Counted from the first letter of the stretch, positions 45,161 to 54,254 are shown. The stretch is 64,000 nucleotides of DNA from Paenibacillus sp. D2_2 (GCF_031199965.1 NZ_CP133605.1:785001-849000); one strand, 5' to 3'. Notes: generated by a model from the sequence alone, not told the origin. A program made the numbers and translations.

Positions 45161-46410
45161 ATGACTGCTGCAGACATCTTAATGCTGATCGCCGTGATCA
45201 GTATATGGTCGCTACTTCTCGTCAATGTCGTGCTGATTATTGCCGGGTACCTGTATTACATAGCTAATGAGAAGCGAGAGGTGCCACCCCTTCCGGAAGA
45301 ACCTCCTTTTGTCACGTTGATGGTTCCTGCTCATAACGAAGGCAAGGTCATTACTCAGACGGTGGAGGCGCTGCTTGCGCTGGATTATCCGCAGGATTGT
45401 TATGAGATTATCGTCATTAACGACAACTCAAGCGACAATAGCAGCGAGCTACTGGCGAATCTTCAGGCTAAGTATAAGGGACGCAATTTGATCGTGATTA
45501 ACACGGATAACATTACCGGAGGTAAAGGGAAATCCAATGCTCTGAACATTGGCTTTAAGCAGAGCAGAGGAGAATATATCGCTATTTATGATGCCGATAA
45601 TACCCGGAGAAGGCGGCTCTGCGCTATCTTGTTGCGGAGATTACTCACGATCCGTCCTTGGGAGCGGTGATTGGCAAATTCCGTACCCGTAATCGCAATG
45701 CGAGCCTCTTAACACGGTTTATCAATATAGAGACGCTGTCCTTCCAATGGATGGCTCAAGCTGGAAGGTGGAAGCTCTTCAAGCTGTGCACCATCCCAGG
45801 GACGAATTTTATTATGCGTCGGGAAATCATTGAGCAAATCGGAGGCTGGGATGTCAAGGCGATCGCAGAGGATACAGAAATCAGCTTCCGCATTTATATG
45901 ATGGGCTATCGCATCAAGTTCCAGCCCAAGTCGGTAACCTGGGAGCAGGAGCCACAGACGTTGAAGGTATGGTTCAAGCAGCGGACAAGATGGGCAAAAG
46001 GAAATATTTATGTCATTGTTAAAAATTTGCCGCTGCTGTTCGATAGGTCAGCCAAACGAATTCACTTTGATCTTCTATATTTCTTATCAATCTATTTCTT
46101 GTTGCTAACCTCGCTCATCCTGTCAGACGCGCTGCTCATTTTATACGCGCTTGGGCTTGTCCATACGACGATAGCCGGGCTTAGCTCGTTCTTGTGGCTG
46201 CTGGCGATCATATTATTTGTAACCAGCACCTTCATCACGATTATTACAGAAAAGGGAGAAATGAGATTATCTAATCTGTGGATCATTATGCTGATGTACA
46301 TAACTTACTGTCAGCTATGGATGGTTGTAGCCGCCAATGGTTTATATAACTACTTCAAGGATCTTATTTTTAAAAGAGAAGTTAAATGGTACAAAACCGA
46401 ACGTTATTAA
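45161..46410 (+). pseudogene. ydaM: YdaM-like processive glycosyltransferase family 2 (frameshifted)
   Basis: This is the BcsA-like polymerase of the locus, about 415 residues. The N-terminal helix (LMLIAVISIWSLLLVNVVLI) is followed by the GT2 core with VTLMVPAHNEGKVITQTVEA, INDNSSDNSSELL and IYDADNT. After the break near 45607 the second frame gives AVIGKFRTRN, IPGTNFIMRRE, AEDTEIS and the processivity motif QRTRW. Three C-terminal helices follow. ATG 45161 has AAGGAGGCAG. There is no PilZ domain, so c-di-GMP control must come from a partner such as the protein at 48513. Confidence 0.9.
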
Positions 46411-46426
46411 GACAAGGAGGAGAATC

Positions 46427-48532
46427 GTGAACTTAAAATCAATAATCTCCGGTATTCTATGTTCTTTGCTATTCGTCATTTCTTGCGGTCAGGTATATGC
46501 CGAGCCTGCTCCAGGCGGTAGCCAGTTTACCTACGAAGCACCTATAACTTCGTCCAACCTCTCTTTATCCGGTGTTACTTCAGCACGTAATATGTATATC
46601 CAGCTTGAAGAGTACTGGAATGTCAGTGCCTTAACACTTAATTTGGATTATCAGGCAACTCAACTGACAAGAAGAGAAGAGTCCAGTGTAACTCTAAAGA
46701 TAAACGGCACTAAATTCTATTCTTTCCGTCCCGTTGTGGACGAGCAGAAGAGGCAGACCTTGACCGTATCGGTCCCTAAGGATTTGCTGGTTCCAGGCGG
46801 CAATACGCTCTCGATCGAGGGTTATATTCTAACCAATTTGCCGGAAGGCATGTGTTTAACTACCGAGAAACGGGACAATTGGCTTGAGCTGTACAATTCC
46901 TCATATGCCTCGATCACGTATGCAAAGAATAATATTGGAGGAAGTATCCGTAACTTTAATCAGCAGTTTGTGGGTCTGGACTCGTTAAAAGAGAAACTGA
47001 GTGCGCTTGGCGTTCCTAGTAATAGTGAACCTGCAGAACTTGAAGCAGCGGTATATGCCCTTTCGGGCTTCTCCAAGAGCAATCACTCTAGTGAGGATAC
47101 CGTTCCGATGCTACCCCTCGATGATTCTACCTTTGATGGGCGGAAGACCGCTGTTATCGTTTCCCTATATAACAACCTGCCTAGCAAATGGAAGCAGGCT
47201 CTTGGGCCCGTTAGCGTCAGCGACAAAGCGCTGATTCGCGTGGTGAATACAGGCGGGCAGACTGCACTGATAGTCACATCAGAGGATCCACTCATGCTTA
47301 TAAAAGCAGGTCGCTTGATTGGTAATCAGACGCTGATCGGCCAATTGGATGGACCGGAGAAATGGGTGGATGCGAATACGAATGTGGATACGCCGGTAAT
47401 CAATGTGAGCCGGGATGTAACGCTGACGGAGACCGGGGATAAGCTGACTGGGATGATGCACCAAGAGAAGAGTTACTTCGTGTCACTTCCGGCAAACCGA
47501 TTTATTGCCGAATCGAGTAAAATTAGCCTTGATTTTCGATATGCAGACAATCTTGATTTCGACCGCTCGCTTGTCACTGTCTTGATCAACGATACACCGA
47601 TTGGTAGCAAGAAGCTGACGAAGGAAATGTCCAATCAGGATGAGCTTACGTTGACGATTCCGAAGAACCTAGAGGTTTCAGGTAATTTCTCTGTCACGGT
47701 AGCTTTTGACCTGGAACTGATTAGCGCAGGCTGTATTGAGCTTCAGGATCAAATGCCTTGGGCTTACATTACCAAGGATTCTATACTTCAGCTGAACACC
47801 AAGGATCGTATGGACTTAATGTTCAATAATTATCCTAATCCGTTCCTGAGAGATGCAAGCTTTAACAAGATCGGCGTTCTGCTGCCTGAGAAGATGGATT
47901 CTTACAGTTATCTTACGCTCGGCAATCTGTTCCACTTGCTTGGTAAGTATGCAGAAGCCAATACGGGTGAGGTTACTTTCTATAAGAACGAGAAGCTTCC
48001 AGCAGAATCCGAGCTAAAACAACATAATCTTATATCCATCGGTTCTTATAAAAACAACGCCTGGCTGCAAAAGAATAACGACAAGCTATTCTTTCGATAC
48101 GGACCGGATGGAGCAGGAATTGTGTCCAACGAGAAAATGAGTATCGACGAAGACTATGGTAAGCGGATTGGAACGCTGCAATTGATGGAATCTCCTTATG
48201 CGCCAGGTTATGGCTGGCTGGCGGTAACAGGAGCAAGTTCCAAGTACGAATACTTGGCATCTGAGCTATTGGCTACAGATAGTGGCAAATGGAAGATTTA
48301 TGGGGATGGCGTGGTTACGGATGTAGATGGAAATATCAAGCCCTTCCGCTTCAAGAAACAAGCTGAACAGGTAGATGGTGGACTTGCCGCTCAGATTACC
48401 GAGCGAGGAGATATCATGGGCTTCATTGCTGCTGCGGGACTTACCTTCTTACTGGTGGCCGTATCGCTCGTTCTTCTGATTCGTAAGTACAGAAAGAGAG
48501 CGAGGGAGAATAATGAGACGTTATCAGAGTAG
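46427..48532 (+). CDS. ydaN: YdaN-like, BcsB-type exopolysaccharide synthase subunit
   Basis: This 701-residue protein has a signal peptide (GILCSLLFVISCGQVYA), two repeated carbohydrate-binding/flavodoxin-like halves and a final transmembrane helix (ITLL-type FIAAAGLTFLLVAVSLVLLI) with an Arg/Lys tail. BcsB-like features are the paired jelly-roll blocks LTLNLDYQATQL, SLDFRYADNLDFDRSLVTVL and the CIELQDQMPWAYI segment. BcsB guides the nascent polymer out of the synthase. GTG 46427 behind AAGGAGGAG is the sensible start; a longer frame overlaps ydaM. It overlaps the next gene by 20 bases. Confidence 0.9.
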   Translation: MNLKSIISGILCSLLFVISCGQVYAEPAPGGSQFTYEAPITSSNLSLSGVTSARNMYIQLEEYWNVSALTLNLDYQATQLTRREESSVTLKINGTKFYSFRPVVDEQKRQTLTVSVPKDLLVPGGNTLSIEGYILTNLPEGMCLTTEKRDNWLELYNSSYASITYAKNNIGGSIRNFNQQFVGLDSLKEKLSALGVPSNSEPAELEAAVYALSGFSKSNHSSEDTVPMLPLDDSTFDGRKTAVIVSLYNNLPSKWKQALGPVSVSDKALIRVVNTGGQTALIVTSEDPLMLIKAGRLIGNQTLIGQLDGPEKWVDANTNVDTPVINVSRDVTLTETGDKLTGMMHQEKSYFVSLPANRFIAESSKISLDFRYADNLDFDRSLVTVLINDTPIGSKKLTKEMSNQDELTLTIPKNLEVSGNFSVTVAFDLELISAGCIELQDQMPWAYITKDSILQLNTKDRMDLMFNNYPNPFLRDASFNKIGVLLPEKMDSYSYLTLGNLFHLLGKYAEANTGEVTFYKNEKLPAESELKQHNLISIGSYKNNAWLQKNNDKLFFRYGPDGAGIVSNEKMSIDEDYGKRIGTLQLMESPYAPGYGWLAVTGASSKYEYLASELLATDSGKWKIYGDGVVTDVDGNIKPFRFKKQAEQVDGGLAAQITERGDIMGFIAAAGLTFLLVAVSLVLLIRKYRKRARENNETLSE

Positions 48533-49364
48533 TTTATTGTCGGATGCGGCTTTTCTGTTGTTGTTTATAGTCTGCTTCATCCATATCATGTTCACGGCAG
48601 GGGATCCGGATCGATATTTGATTAACATGGTTCTGTTGAACGTCTCGTTCCTGATTGCCGTCTTGACTTACTTCACCAACATTACCGTCGGGCTTATTCT
48701 TAACGTCGTGTTCATCTTCGGATACGGTACCTATACGATTTATCAGACGCTTATTGTCGGGGAGCCACTTCAGAGCTATCATTACTATTGGCTAGTGATG
48801 ACGCCTGTTCTGACGGTAGTAATCGCACTGCTGACGTATGCCAATCGTCGTCTTCAGCAGGAGAAGGAGCAACTTCAGAATAGGAACGCTTCATTAGCAA
48901 CTTTGGATGAACGCACGAATTTGAAGAATACTCGTTCCTTTCAAAGTGACGCCACTATTTTCATGGCGCTGTCCAAACGTTATCAGATCCCACTGACTCT
49001 GGTCGTTATGACGGTTAAGCATTGGGATGAGCTAAGCCGGATGGTTAGCGAGGGCCAGATTACCGAGATGGTCTATGATATATCGAGGATGAGCGAGACG
49101 AGTATTCGCATGAATGACTCTCTGTACATGTTGAATGCAGATCATCCTACCTGGGGACTGATGCTGTTCACGGATGAGGACGGTGCCAAGGTCGTAGTGC
49201 AACGTCTCAAAGAGAAGGTAGAATCGTTCAACAATATCGAGTTCTCTAGCAAGTATAAGCTTGATATGAAGCTGACGATTGGAGCGATTCAGTACTCTGA
49301 AGAAGTCGAGACTCCGCTTGATTTTATTGCGAAGGCGCGGCAGAAGATGGAGTATGACGTATAG
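48513..49364 (+). CDS. ydaK: YdaK-like membrane protein with degenerate GGDEF domain (c-di-GMP receptor)
   Basis: This 283-residue protein has four N-terminal helices (about 10-110), a short coiled coil and a GGDEF-fold domain (about 130-280). The catalytic GGDEF motif is replaced by NADHP, so it cannot make c-di-GMP. The inhibitory-site motif RxxD survives as RMND exactly five residues before it, so it can still bind c-di-GMP. The same design is described for B. subtilis YdaK, also 283 residues. It probably gates polymer synthesis by the YdaM-like enzyme. It overlaps the ydaN-like gene and is translated with it. Confidence 0.9.
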   Translation: MRRYQSSLLSDAAFLLLFIVCFIHIMFTAGDPDRYLINMVLLNVSFLIAVLTYFTNITVGLILNVVFIFGYGTYTIYQTLIVGEPLQSYHYYWLVMTPVLTVVIALLTYANRRLQQEKEQLQNRNASLATLDERTNLKNTRSFQSDATIFMALSKRYQIPLTLVVMTVKHWDELSRMVSEGQITEMVYDISRMSETSIRMNDSLYMLNADHPTWGLMLFTDEDGAKVVVQRLKEKVESFNNIEFSSKYKLDMKLTIGAIQYSEEVETPLDFIAKARQKMEYDV

Positions 49365-49395
49365 AAGTAATGGATGGAAGGTGAGGGAGGTCCCT

Positions 49396-49842
49396 ATGAA
49401 GTCTAATACGATACGTGATTCACTACGTTCTTTTATCATCTTTGGCCTTGTAGGGATCGTGAATACCGGCGTAGACGTTGGCGTGTTTGCGCTGTTAACC
49501 TGGTGGCAGCTACCTTGGCTTATAGCACAGGTCTTCGCATATGGATGCGGGGTAATGAACAGCTTCCTGATGAATCGGAAGTGGACATTCAAGCAGCAAG
49601 GTGCGCTTACCAAGGGGCTGTTGCGCTTTGTTTTGTTGAATCTGGTGACGCTTGGGGTTACTTCCGCTTGTATGCTGCTCATGCATGAGCAGCTTGGCGT
49701 CTCGCTATGGATAAGCAAGGGAGCGGCTACTCTTCTCGGAGTAGTTCTGAACTTTGTAGGTAGCCGCTGGTGGGTGTTCCGCGCAGAACCGCATCCTCTA
49801 GAGGAAGCGGAGAGACGGGGGTATACCAAGGGAGAGATTTGA
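49396..49842 (+). CDS. GtrA-family membrane protein
   Basis: This 148-residue protein has four helices and the GtrA signature (FIIFGLVGIVNTGVDVGVFA, NSFLMNRKWTF, LNFVGSRWWVF). GtrA proteins are thought to flip undecaprenyl-phosphate-linked sugars made by GtrB-type enzymes. ATG 49396 has GGGAGG 10 bases upstream; the open frame further upstream overlaps the GGDEF gene. It closes the operon whose first gene is the GtrB-like transferase. The pair adds a lipid-linked sugar branch to the ydaJKLMN-like core. Confidence 0.9.
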   Translation: MKSNTIRDSLRSFIIFGLVGIVNTGVDVGVFALLTWWQLPWLIAQVFAYGCGVMNSFLMNRKWTFKQQGALTKGLLRFVLLNLVTLGVTSACMLLMHEQLGVSLWISKGAATLLGVVLNFVGSRWWVFRAEPHPLEEAERRGYTKGEI

Positions 49843-49861
49843 ACCATTAGTACCGATAAGC

Positions 49862-49912
49862 AAGGGCTGCCCCTTTGCAGACTGGATCTGCAAAGGGGCA
49901 GCCCTTATTTTG
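49862..49912 (+). terminator. Strong terminator of the exopolysaccharide operon
   Basis: AAGGGCTGCCCCTTTGCAG pairs perfectly with CTGCAAAGGGGCAGCCCTT around a 7-base loop, followed by ATTTT. Confidence 0.93.
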
Positions 49913-50015
49913 TGGATTGCAAGTGAATTACCGGCATCACTCATGAACTATCGCAACTTACGGCCTTAATCTTGTAAGATGAAGTATACGACGAAATCTT
50001 GGGAGGAGATGAGTA

Positions 50016-50567
50016 ATGATGAGGAACACTTTGTCGACTCGATCAGCTGGTAGTATTCCCTGGCAGCTGTTGACGACTGCTTACGGAAGAGGCACGGATA
50101 TACCCAGTCTCATAGAGACTGGACAGTATGAGGAATTGGCAAATCTGATCGAGCATCAGAGCACATTGTGGCAGACAACACCTTGGGTATTACTTGTACT
50201 TCTGGATCAGCTTACAGAGAAGAAGCCGGAGCAGGTTACATCTCAGGAAATCGATCTTTATTTAGCTGTCGCTTCTGCTATTTTGGTCGATCATATGGAT
50301 CCGCTAAATACGGTTGAGACGATGGAGGGACTACTGGTCGAGGAATATTTATGGCCGGAGAATGAAGAGGATGATGAAGTACTATGGGAAGAAGAGGAAC
50401 CGCCAGGCTATGAGGAGCAGCCTTTCTTCAGTTATTATTATTTCAGTTATTTGCTACTAAAGGAGGCGACTCCTGTCTTCGTTGAGATCATGGACAGCAA
50501 CGATCAACTGGCCCCTGCTATTCGAGAGCTTCTGCTTTCTCTAGACCCGGAGGGTGTCAGTGAATAG
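50016..50567 (+). CDS. Hypothetical acidic protein
   Basis: This 183-residue soluble protein has no family that I recognise. Its middle is very acidic (ENEEDDEVLWEEEEPPGYEE at about 114-133), followed by aromatic FFSYYYFSYLLL. The N-terminal half is helical with Leu-rich segments (WVLLVLLDQLTEKKP). ATG 50016 has a good GGGAGGAG site. It is a single gene between a strong terminator and an IS element. Nothing in the context suggests a role. Confidence 0.75.
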   Translation: MMRNTLSTRSAGSIPWQLLTTAYGRGTDIPSLIETGQYEELANLIEHQSTLWQTTPWVLLVLLDQLTEKKPEQVTSQEIDLYLAVASAILVDHMDPLNTVETMEGLLVEEYLWPENEEDDEVLWEEEEPPGYEEQPFFSYYYFSYLLLKEATPVFVEIMDSNDQLAPAIRELLLSLDPEGVSE

Positions 50568-50711
50568 AATTACCATTCGCATGTCACATTTATTTTAACG
50601 GACATCATGGACGCTTATTTACTTAAAACAGCTGGTTTCAAATTTTAACGGTCATGACCGGTTCAACCCCCTAAGTTTGGACACTTTCCACATCATGCTT
50701 AGGAAATCACA

Positions 50712-51638
50712 TCATAATGCAATATTCTTTGGGTTAATCAGGCCTGTGGTCACTAAACGCAAATATTCCTTGGGCGACCAATCGTAAAGACTACCGTGGA
50801 TGCGTTCTGTATTGTAGTAACGAATAAACCGGTCGACCTCTACAAAAGCCTCTTCGTAGGTTTCAAAGCAATTCCGCTGGTAACATTCTTGCTCTACAAT
50901 ACTGTGGTAAGACTCAATAAAAGCATTCTTGTTTGGCGTTTGGTTGGGGATCCTTTCGTGCTCTACGCCTACTTGCTCACAAAAGGCATGGAACGCTTTG
51001 CTAATGAATTGCGGCCCATTATCCGTTCGAATCACTAGCTTGTGCTCTTGTTCATGGATTCTACGCTTAAACAGCGCTTTCTGGACTGTACGTAAAATGT
51101 CTCCTGTGCTACAAACCTTTCCGCGGTGATGAGCGACAATGCTCCGGTCAAACACGTCAATGATACTGGCCAGGTAAAAATGTCGGCGCTTGCCGGCTAC
51201 GTAACCATACTTAATGTCCATTTGCCACAGCTGGTTTGGTCCATTCACAATACGGTTATTAGCAAGTTTTCTGGGTACGGGATTCCTCAACTCTCGTTGT
51301 GGATGGAGAATCCCCATTTCTTTACATAGGCGGTAGGTCTTCTTTTTGTTAATAATTAGCCTGTATTTTCGCCGTAACAACGTCGTTAGTTTCCGGTAGC
51401 CGAAGGCGGCGTTAGGGCCTTGAATCAAACGTCTGAGGCTCTCCTTAATGCGAGCATCTCCTACTTTCTTTCCATCTTTGTCATAGGAGAAGCCTGGTAT
51501 AGGTCGACCGCTGCTAATAGGCTGCTGGCGCTCAGGATGCTTTAACCGATAGTAATAACTTGAACGCGGAACTCTACATAGAAGGAGAACCTTTTGAACA
51601 GGATACCCTTGCTGAATCCAGTGGATAGCTACTTCCAA
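50712..51638 (-). CDS. IS3-family transposase OrfB (DDE integrase domain)
   Basis: This intact 308-residue catalytic subunit has an HTH_21 region (GFSYDKDGKKVGDARIKESL, AAFGYRKLTTLLRRKY) and the rve domain. The catalytic residues are Asp in QMDIKYGYVAG, Asp in IRTDNGPQFISKAF and Glu in NAFIESYHS. It cuts and joins DNA at the element ends, normally as the OrfAB fusion made by a -1 shift. Its frame can be entered from orfA at the run of nine A at about 51649-51657. Confidence 0.94.
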   Translation of the reverse strand: MEVAIHWIQQGYPVQKVLLLCRVPRSSYYYRLKHPERQQPISSGRPIPGFSYDKDGKKVGDARIKESLRRLIQGPNAAFGYRKLTTLLRRKYRLIINKKKTYRLCKEMGILHPQRELRNPVPRKLANNRIVNGPNQLWQMDIKYGYVAGKRRHFYLASIIDVFDRSIVAHHRGKVCSTGDILRTVQKALFKRRIHEQEHKLVIRTDNGPQFISKAFHAFCEQVGVEHERIPNQTPNKNAFIESYHSIVEQECYQRNCFETYEEAFVEVDRFIRYYNTERIHGSLYDWSPKEYLRLVTTGLINPKNIAL

Positions 51639-51952
51639 TCGGGATACTTTTTTTTTACCAAGTCCCGCAGAATGCTGTTCTCAAGCTCTTTTTCTCCTAG
51701 TAGTTTCATAGCACCGTCGTATTTCTTCTGCAGTTCCTTGTAATTAGCTGCATCCTGTTTCATTTTTTCCGCATCGTTTTGCTTCTTTGTCATAAGATCA
51801 CCCACCTCATCCTGATACTGGCGAACCCATTGGCTTAACGTTCTAGGAGACATTCCATACTTCCGGGCTACCATCTCCGTTCGATACCCGGAAAGCACCT
51901 CTACCACAAGCTCCTTCTTCGTCTCATTGGGGCACCTAAATCGTCTTTTCAT
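51629..51952 (-). CDS. IS3-family transposase OrfA
   Basis: This 107-residue DNA-binding subunit has an HTH (ELVVEVLSGYRTEMVARKYG, SPRTLSQWVRQYQDE) followed by a heptad-rich dimerisation helix. Its 3' end LVKKKYPDWK is encoded by a run of nine A then G, a strong -1 slippery tract. Reading from there in the -1 frame gives RLEVAIHW, the start of OrfB. Confidence 0.93.
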   Translation of the reverse strand: MKRRFRCPNETKKELVVEVLSGYRTEMVARKYGMSPRTLSQWVRQYQDEVGDLMTKKQNDAEKMKQDAANYKELQKKYDGAMKLLGEKELENSILRDLVKKKYPDWK

Positions 51953-52031
51953 GGACTAACTCCTCACTTATTTTAGTGTATCTGAGGTGGATTAGAGTGT
52001 CCAATCGGATTAGGGGGCTAAATAGACCAGA

Positions 52032-52125
52032 ACCGTTAGAATTTCTATAGGGATTATTTCCTTGAAATAACCACTGTCGCAACCGTTAAAACTTAAATCG
52101 GATGATATAGGGATTTTAGGGGGGC
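52032..52125 (+). repeat. Two-unit direct repeat beside IS copy 2, with an IS-end-like remnant
   Basis: AACCGTTAGAATT at 52032 and AACCGTTAAAACT at 52082 begin two units 50 bases apart. Both run to ATAGGGATT. An inverted unit (TTTTAACGGT, about 50642-50651) lies on the far side of the IS. The sequence TTTTAGGGGGGCC that ends the second unit resembles an IS inverted-repeat end. Confidence 0.5.
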
Positions 52126-52146
52126 CAATATATCTCCCTAAATGTG

Positions 52147-52188
52147 ACAAACGAGCCTTAGAAACGATTCTAGAGGCTCGTTTGTCTT
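52147..52188. terminator. Terminator hairpin downstream of the racemase gene
   Basis: ACAAACGAGCC pairs with GGCTCGTTTGT, with an inner paired segment, followed by CTTTG on the plus strand. It would serve transcripts arriving from either side. Confidence 0.65.
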
Positions 52189-52232
52189 TGACACCCGTTT
52201 GACGGGTGGTTATGACTTATTAGCGAAATAAC

Positions 52233-53627
52233 TTATACATACACTTGATGCAAATATTGTTCGAGCTTCTCCTTCACCAGCGGCCACTCCTCATCGGTAA
52301 TACTGTACACATTTGAGTCACGAATATATCCGTCCTCCATTACCCGATGACGGCGTAATCTTCCTTCATAAACAGCTCCTAACCGTTGAATGGCACGATT
52401 CGAGCGCTCATTACGTACATCTGCCGTCAACTGAACACGAATTGTATATAGCTGCTCGAAGCAGTACTGCAGCAGCATATATTTGCACTCCGTATTAATT
52501 CTGGTACGCCATACAGAGGGATGATACCAGGAGCCTCCTATTTCCACATTGCGATGCAGGGCAGACATATTCATGATTCTTGTTGCGCCGATAATTTGGC
52601 CTGTAAGCTGGTCGATGACAACGAATGGATACTCGGTCCCTTTCTCACGGTTCAGAACAGCTTCATCAATTGTCCGTTCTGCATCGGTGAGACTACGGAT
52701 CGTGCGCGGTAAATAGTGCCATATTTCAGGATGACATGCTGCTTCATATAAAGCTTCCTTATGTTCAGGAAGCATAGGGATCAGCTTAGCACTGCTCCCC
52801 GTCAGCTCGAACAATTGGTTGTTCATTCGTATCCATTCCCCGAAGGTTTGATAGGTATAAAGTGCGGTCTTTAATTTGTCTAAGTAATGCTGTTCATGGC
52901 TTGAGCACAAGAATCGAATAGAAGGGCCTGCGGTTAGATGAGATCGCTGATCAATATGCTTCTCGTGTAATACTCGCATTAAGCGCTGTACCGTTCCGCG
53001 GCTCCCATCTATGAGTTGAATATGGGCGGGCACAATGTTTCTCAATATGTGCTTGTAATAAGGATAATGCGTACATCCCAGCACGATCGTTCCATATTGG
53101 TCTAGATCAAGTCCGGCAAGTTTATGAGCGAAATAGTCTCCGATCACCCTCTTATCAAAGTTTAGGCTCTCGCAGTATTCTACCAATTCCGGTAAAGGAA
53201 TCGAATCTACGATATGTTCTTCATCAATACGAGTCACTAACGTATGATACTTGTCTTGACTCAATGTTAGGGCCGTTGCGAATACCAGTACTCGCTTGCC
53301 GTTGCTGCGATTCATTTCCACAGCCGGCTTGACTGCTGGTTCCATTCCAATGATCGGAATGTCGTACTTGCTTCTTAATTCATTTGCAGCAATGCTCGTC
53401 GCAGTATTGCAGGCAATGACAAGAGCTTTCACATTGTTCTGCATAATTTCTTCTACAGCGGATTGCACGTGGCACATTACTTCAGATTTCGTCTTCGTCC
53501 CGTATGGAACATGGAGGGTATCGGCATAGAATAAATATTGTTCATGTGGTAGCTGCTTCATGGCTTCCGCTAATACCGTAATTCCACCAACTCCCGAATC
53601 AAAAAAAGCGATAGTCATACCGTTCAC
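52233..53627 (-). CDS. murI: Glutamate racemase-like protein joined to a GNAT acetyltransferase
   Basis: One 464-residue frame holds two enzymes. Residues 1-265 are a MurI/YrpC-type glutamate racemase: FFDSGVGGITVL, YADTLHVPYGTK, and the two catalytic Cys in ACNTATS and LGCTHYP. It supplies D-glutamate for peptidoglycan. Residues about 270-464 are a RimJ/RimL-type GNAT (NRAIQRLGAVYEGRLRRHRV). The junction reads GEWIRMNNQLFE. In the +1 frame it reads GAATGA, giving a stop that overlaps an ATG with a GGGGAA site upstream. So two genes with a four-base overlap, fused by one missing or extra base, are a real alternative. Confidence 0.85.
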   Translation of the reverse strand: MNGMTIAFFDSGVGGITVLAEAMKQLPHEQYLFYADTLHVPYGTKTKSEVMCHVQSAVEEIMQNNVKALVIACNTATSIAANELRSKYDIPIIGMEPAVKPAVEMNRSNGKRVLVFATALTLSQDKYHTLVTRIDEEHIVDSIPLPELVEYCESLNFDKRVIGDYFAHKLAGLDLDQYGTIVLGCTHYPYYKHILRNIVPAHIQLIDGSRGTVQRLMRVLHEKHIDQRSHLTAGPSIRFLCSSHEQHYLDKLKTALYTYQTFGEWIRMNNQLFELTGSSAKLIPMLPEHKEALYEAACHPEIWHYLPRTIRSLTDAERTIDEAVLNREKGTEYPFVVIDQLTGQIIGATRIMNMSALHRNVEIGGSWYHPSVWRTRINTECKYMLLQYCFEQLYTIRVQLTADVRNERSNRAIQRLGAVYEGRLRRHRVMEDGYIRDSNVYSITDEEWPLVKEKLEQYLHQVYV

Positions 53628-53794
53628 CTTGCATTCTATTTAGCATGTAACTTCTAGTTGTCGATGCTTATATTGTACTACTTTTTCTCGGAGAATCCTG
53701 TCGAAATTTTTCACGTTACAGATGAAAAAAAACCCACTATACCAGCGTTACACCGATACAGCAGGTTCCTATTCTATAAACCTACTTCATCCTT

Positions 53795-54187
53795 CTATTT
53801 ATCAATCAGCTCCGAATATTGCTCCGCATTCAACAAATGCTTCACAGCTTCTTCAATGCTGCCTTCTACTTCAAGCTCTGCAATCCAGCCATCTTCATAT
53901 GGGCTGTTGTTCACCAGTTCTGGAGACGCTTCCAATTGTTCATTCAGCTTCGTTACAGTTCCACTAACTGGACAGTACAGTTCGGAAACCGTCTTCACCG
54001 ATTCGATGGAGCCCATACTGTCTCCGGCAGACCAGGCTGCTCCAACCGTTGGGAACTCAATAAATACAATGTCTCCCAGTTGAGATTGAGCATGATCTGT
54101 AATGCCAACTCGAACTGTGCTGCCTTCAATTGCGATTACCCATTCATGGTCCTCGCTGTACAACAATCCATCCTTCACTTCACTCAT
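53795..54187 (-). CDS. gcvH: Glycine cleavage system H protein
   Basis: This 130-residue lipoyl carrier has the expected start SEVKDGLLYSEDHEWV. The lipoylated Lys 65 lies in SIESVKTVSELYCPVSGT. It shuttles the aminomethyl group between GcvP, GcvT and the L protein. ATG 54187 is preferred over ATG 54205 because GGGG lies a proper distance upstream and the family starts there. It is transcribed away from gcvT-gcvPA-gcvPB under its own tandem glycine riboswitch. Confidence 0.95.
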   Translation of the reverse strand: MSEVKDGLLYSEDHEWVIAIEGSTVRVGITDHAQSQLGDIVFIEFPTVGAAWSAGDSMGSIESVKTVSELYCPVSGTVTKLNEQLEASPELVNNSPYEDGWIAELEVEGSIEEAVKHLLNAEQYSELIDK

Positions 54188-54254
54188 GTCAAAGCCCCAT
54201 TTCATTCATAATGTAATCCATTAGGCCATCTGTCCAATTGAGAGCATAATATAT

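Larger units (their letters stand above)
50666..52019 (-). mobile_element. IS3-family insertion sequence, copy 2 (apparently intact)
   Basis: Imperfect inverted repeats bound the element: ACCCCCTAAGTTTGGACAC at the left and, inverted, AGCCCCCTAATCCGATTGGA at the right. It encodes complete orfA and orfB on the minus strand with a slippery site between them. The element is distinct from copy 1 but shares the CCCCCTAA end core and the preceding CGGTTC. Confidence 0.9.

Noticed and set aside
46337..46426. Longer N-terminus for the BcsB-like protein
   Set aside because: It would overlap the glycosyltransferase end and displace the signal peptide; GTG 46427 follows AAGGAGGAG.
48513..49364. Active diguanylate cyclase
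   Set aside because: The GGDEF signature is replaced by NADHP, so catalysis is not expected; only the RxxD binding motif remains.
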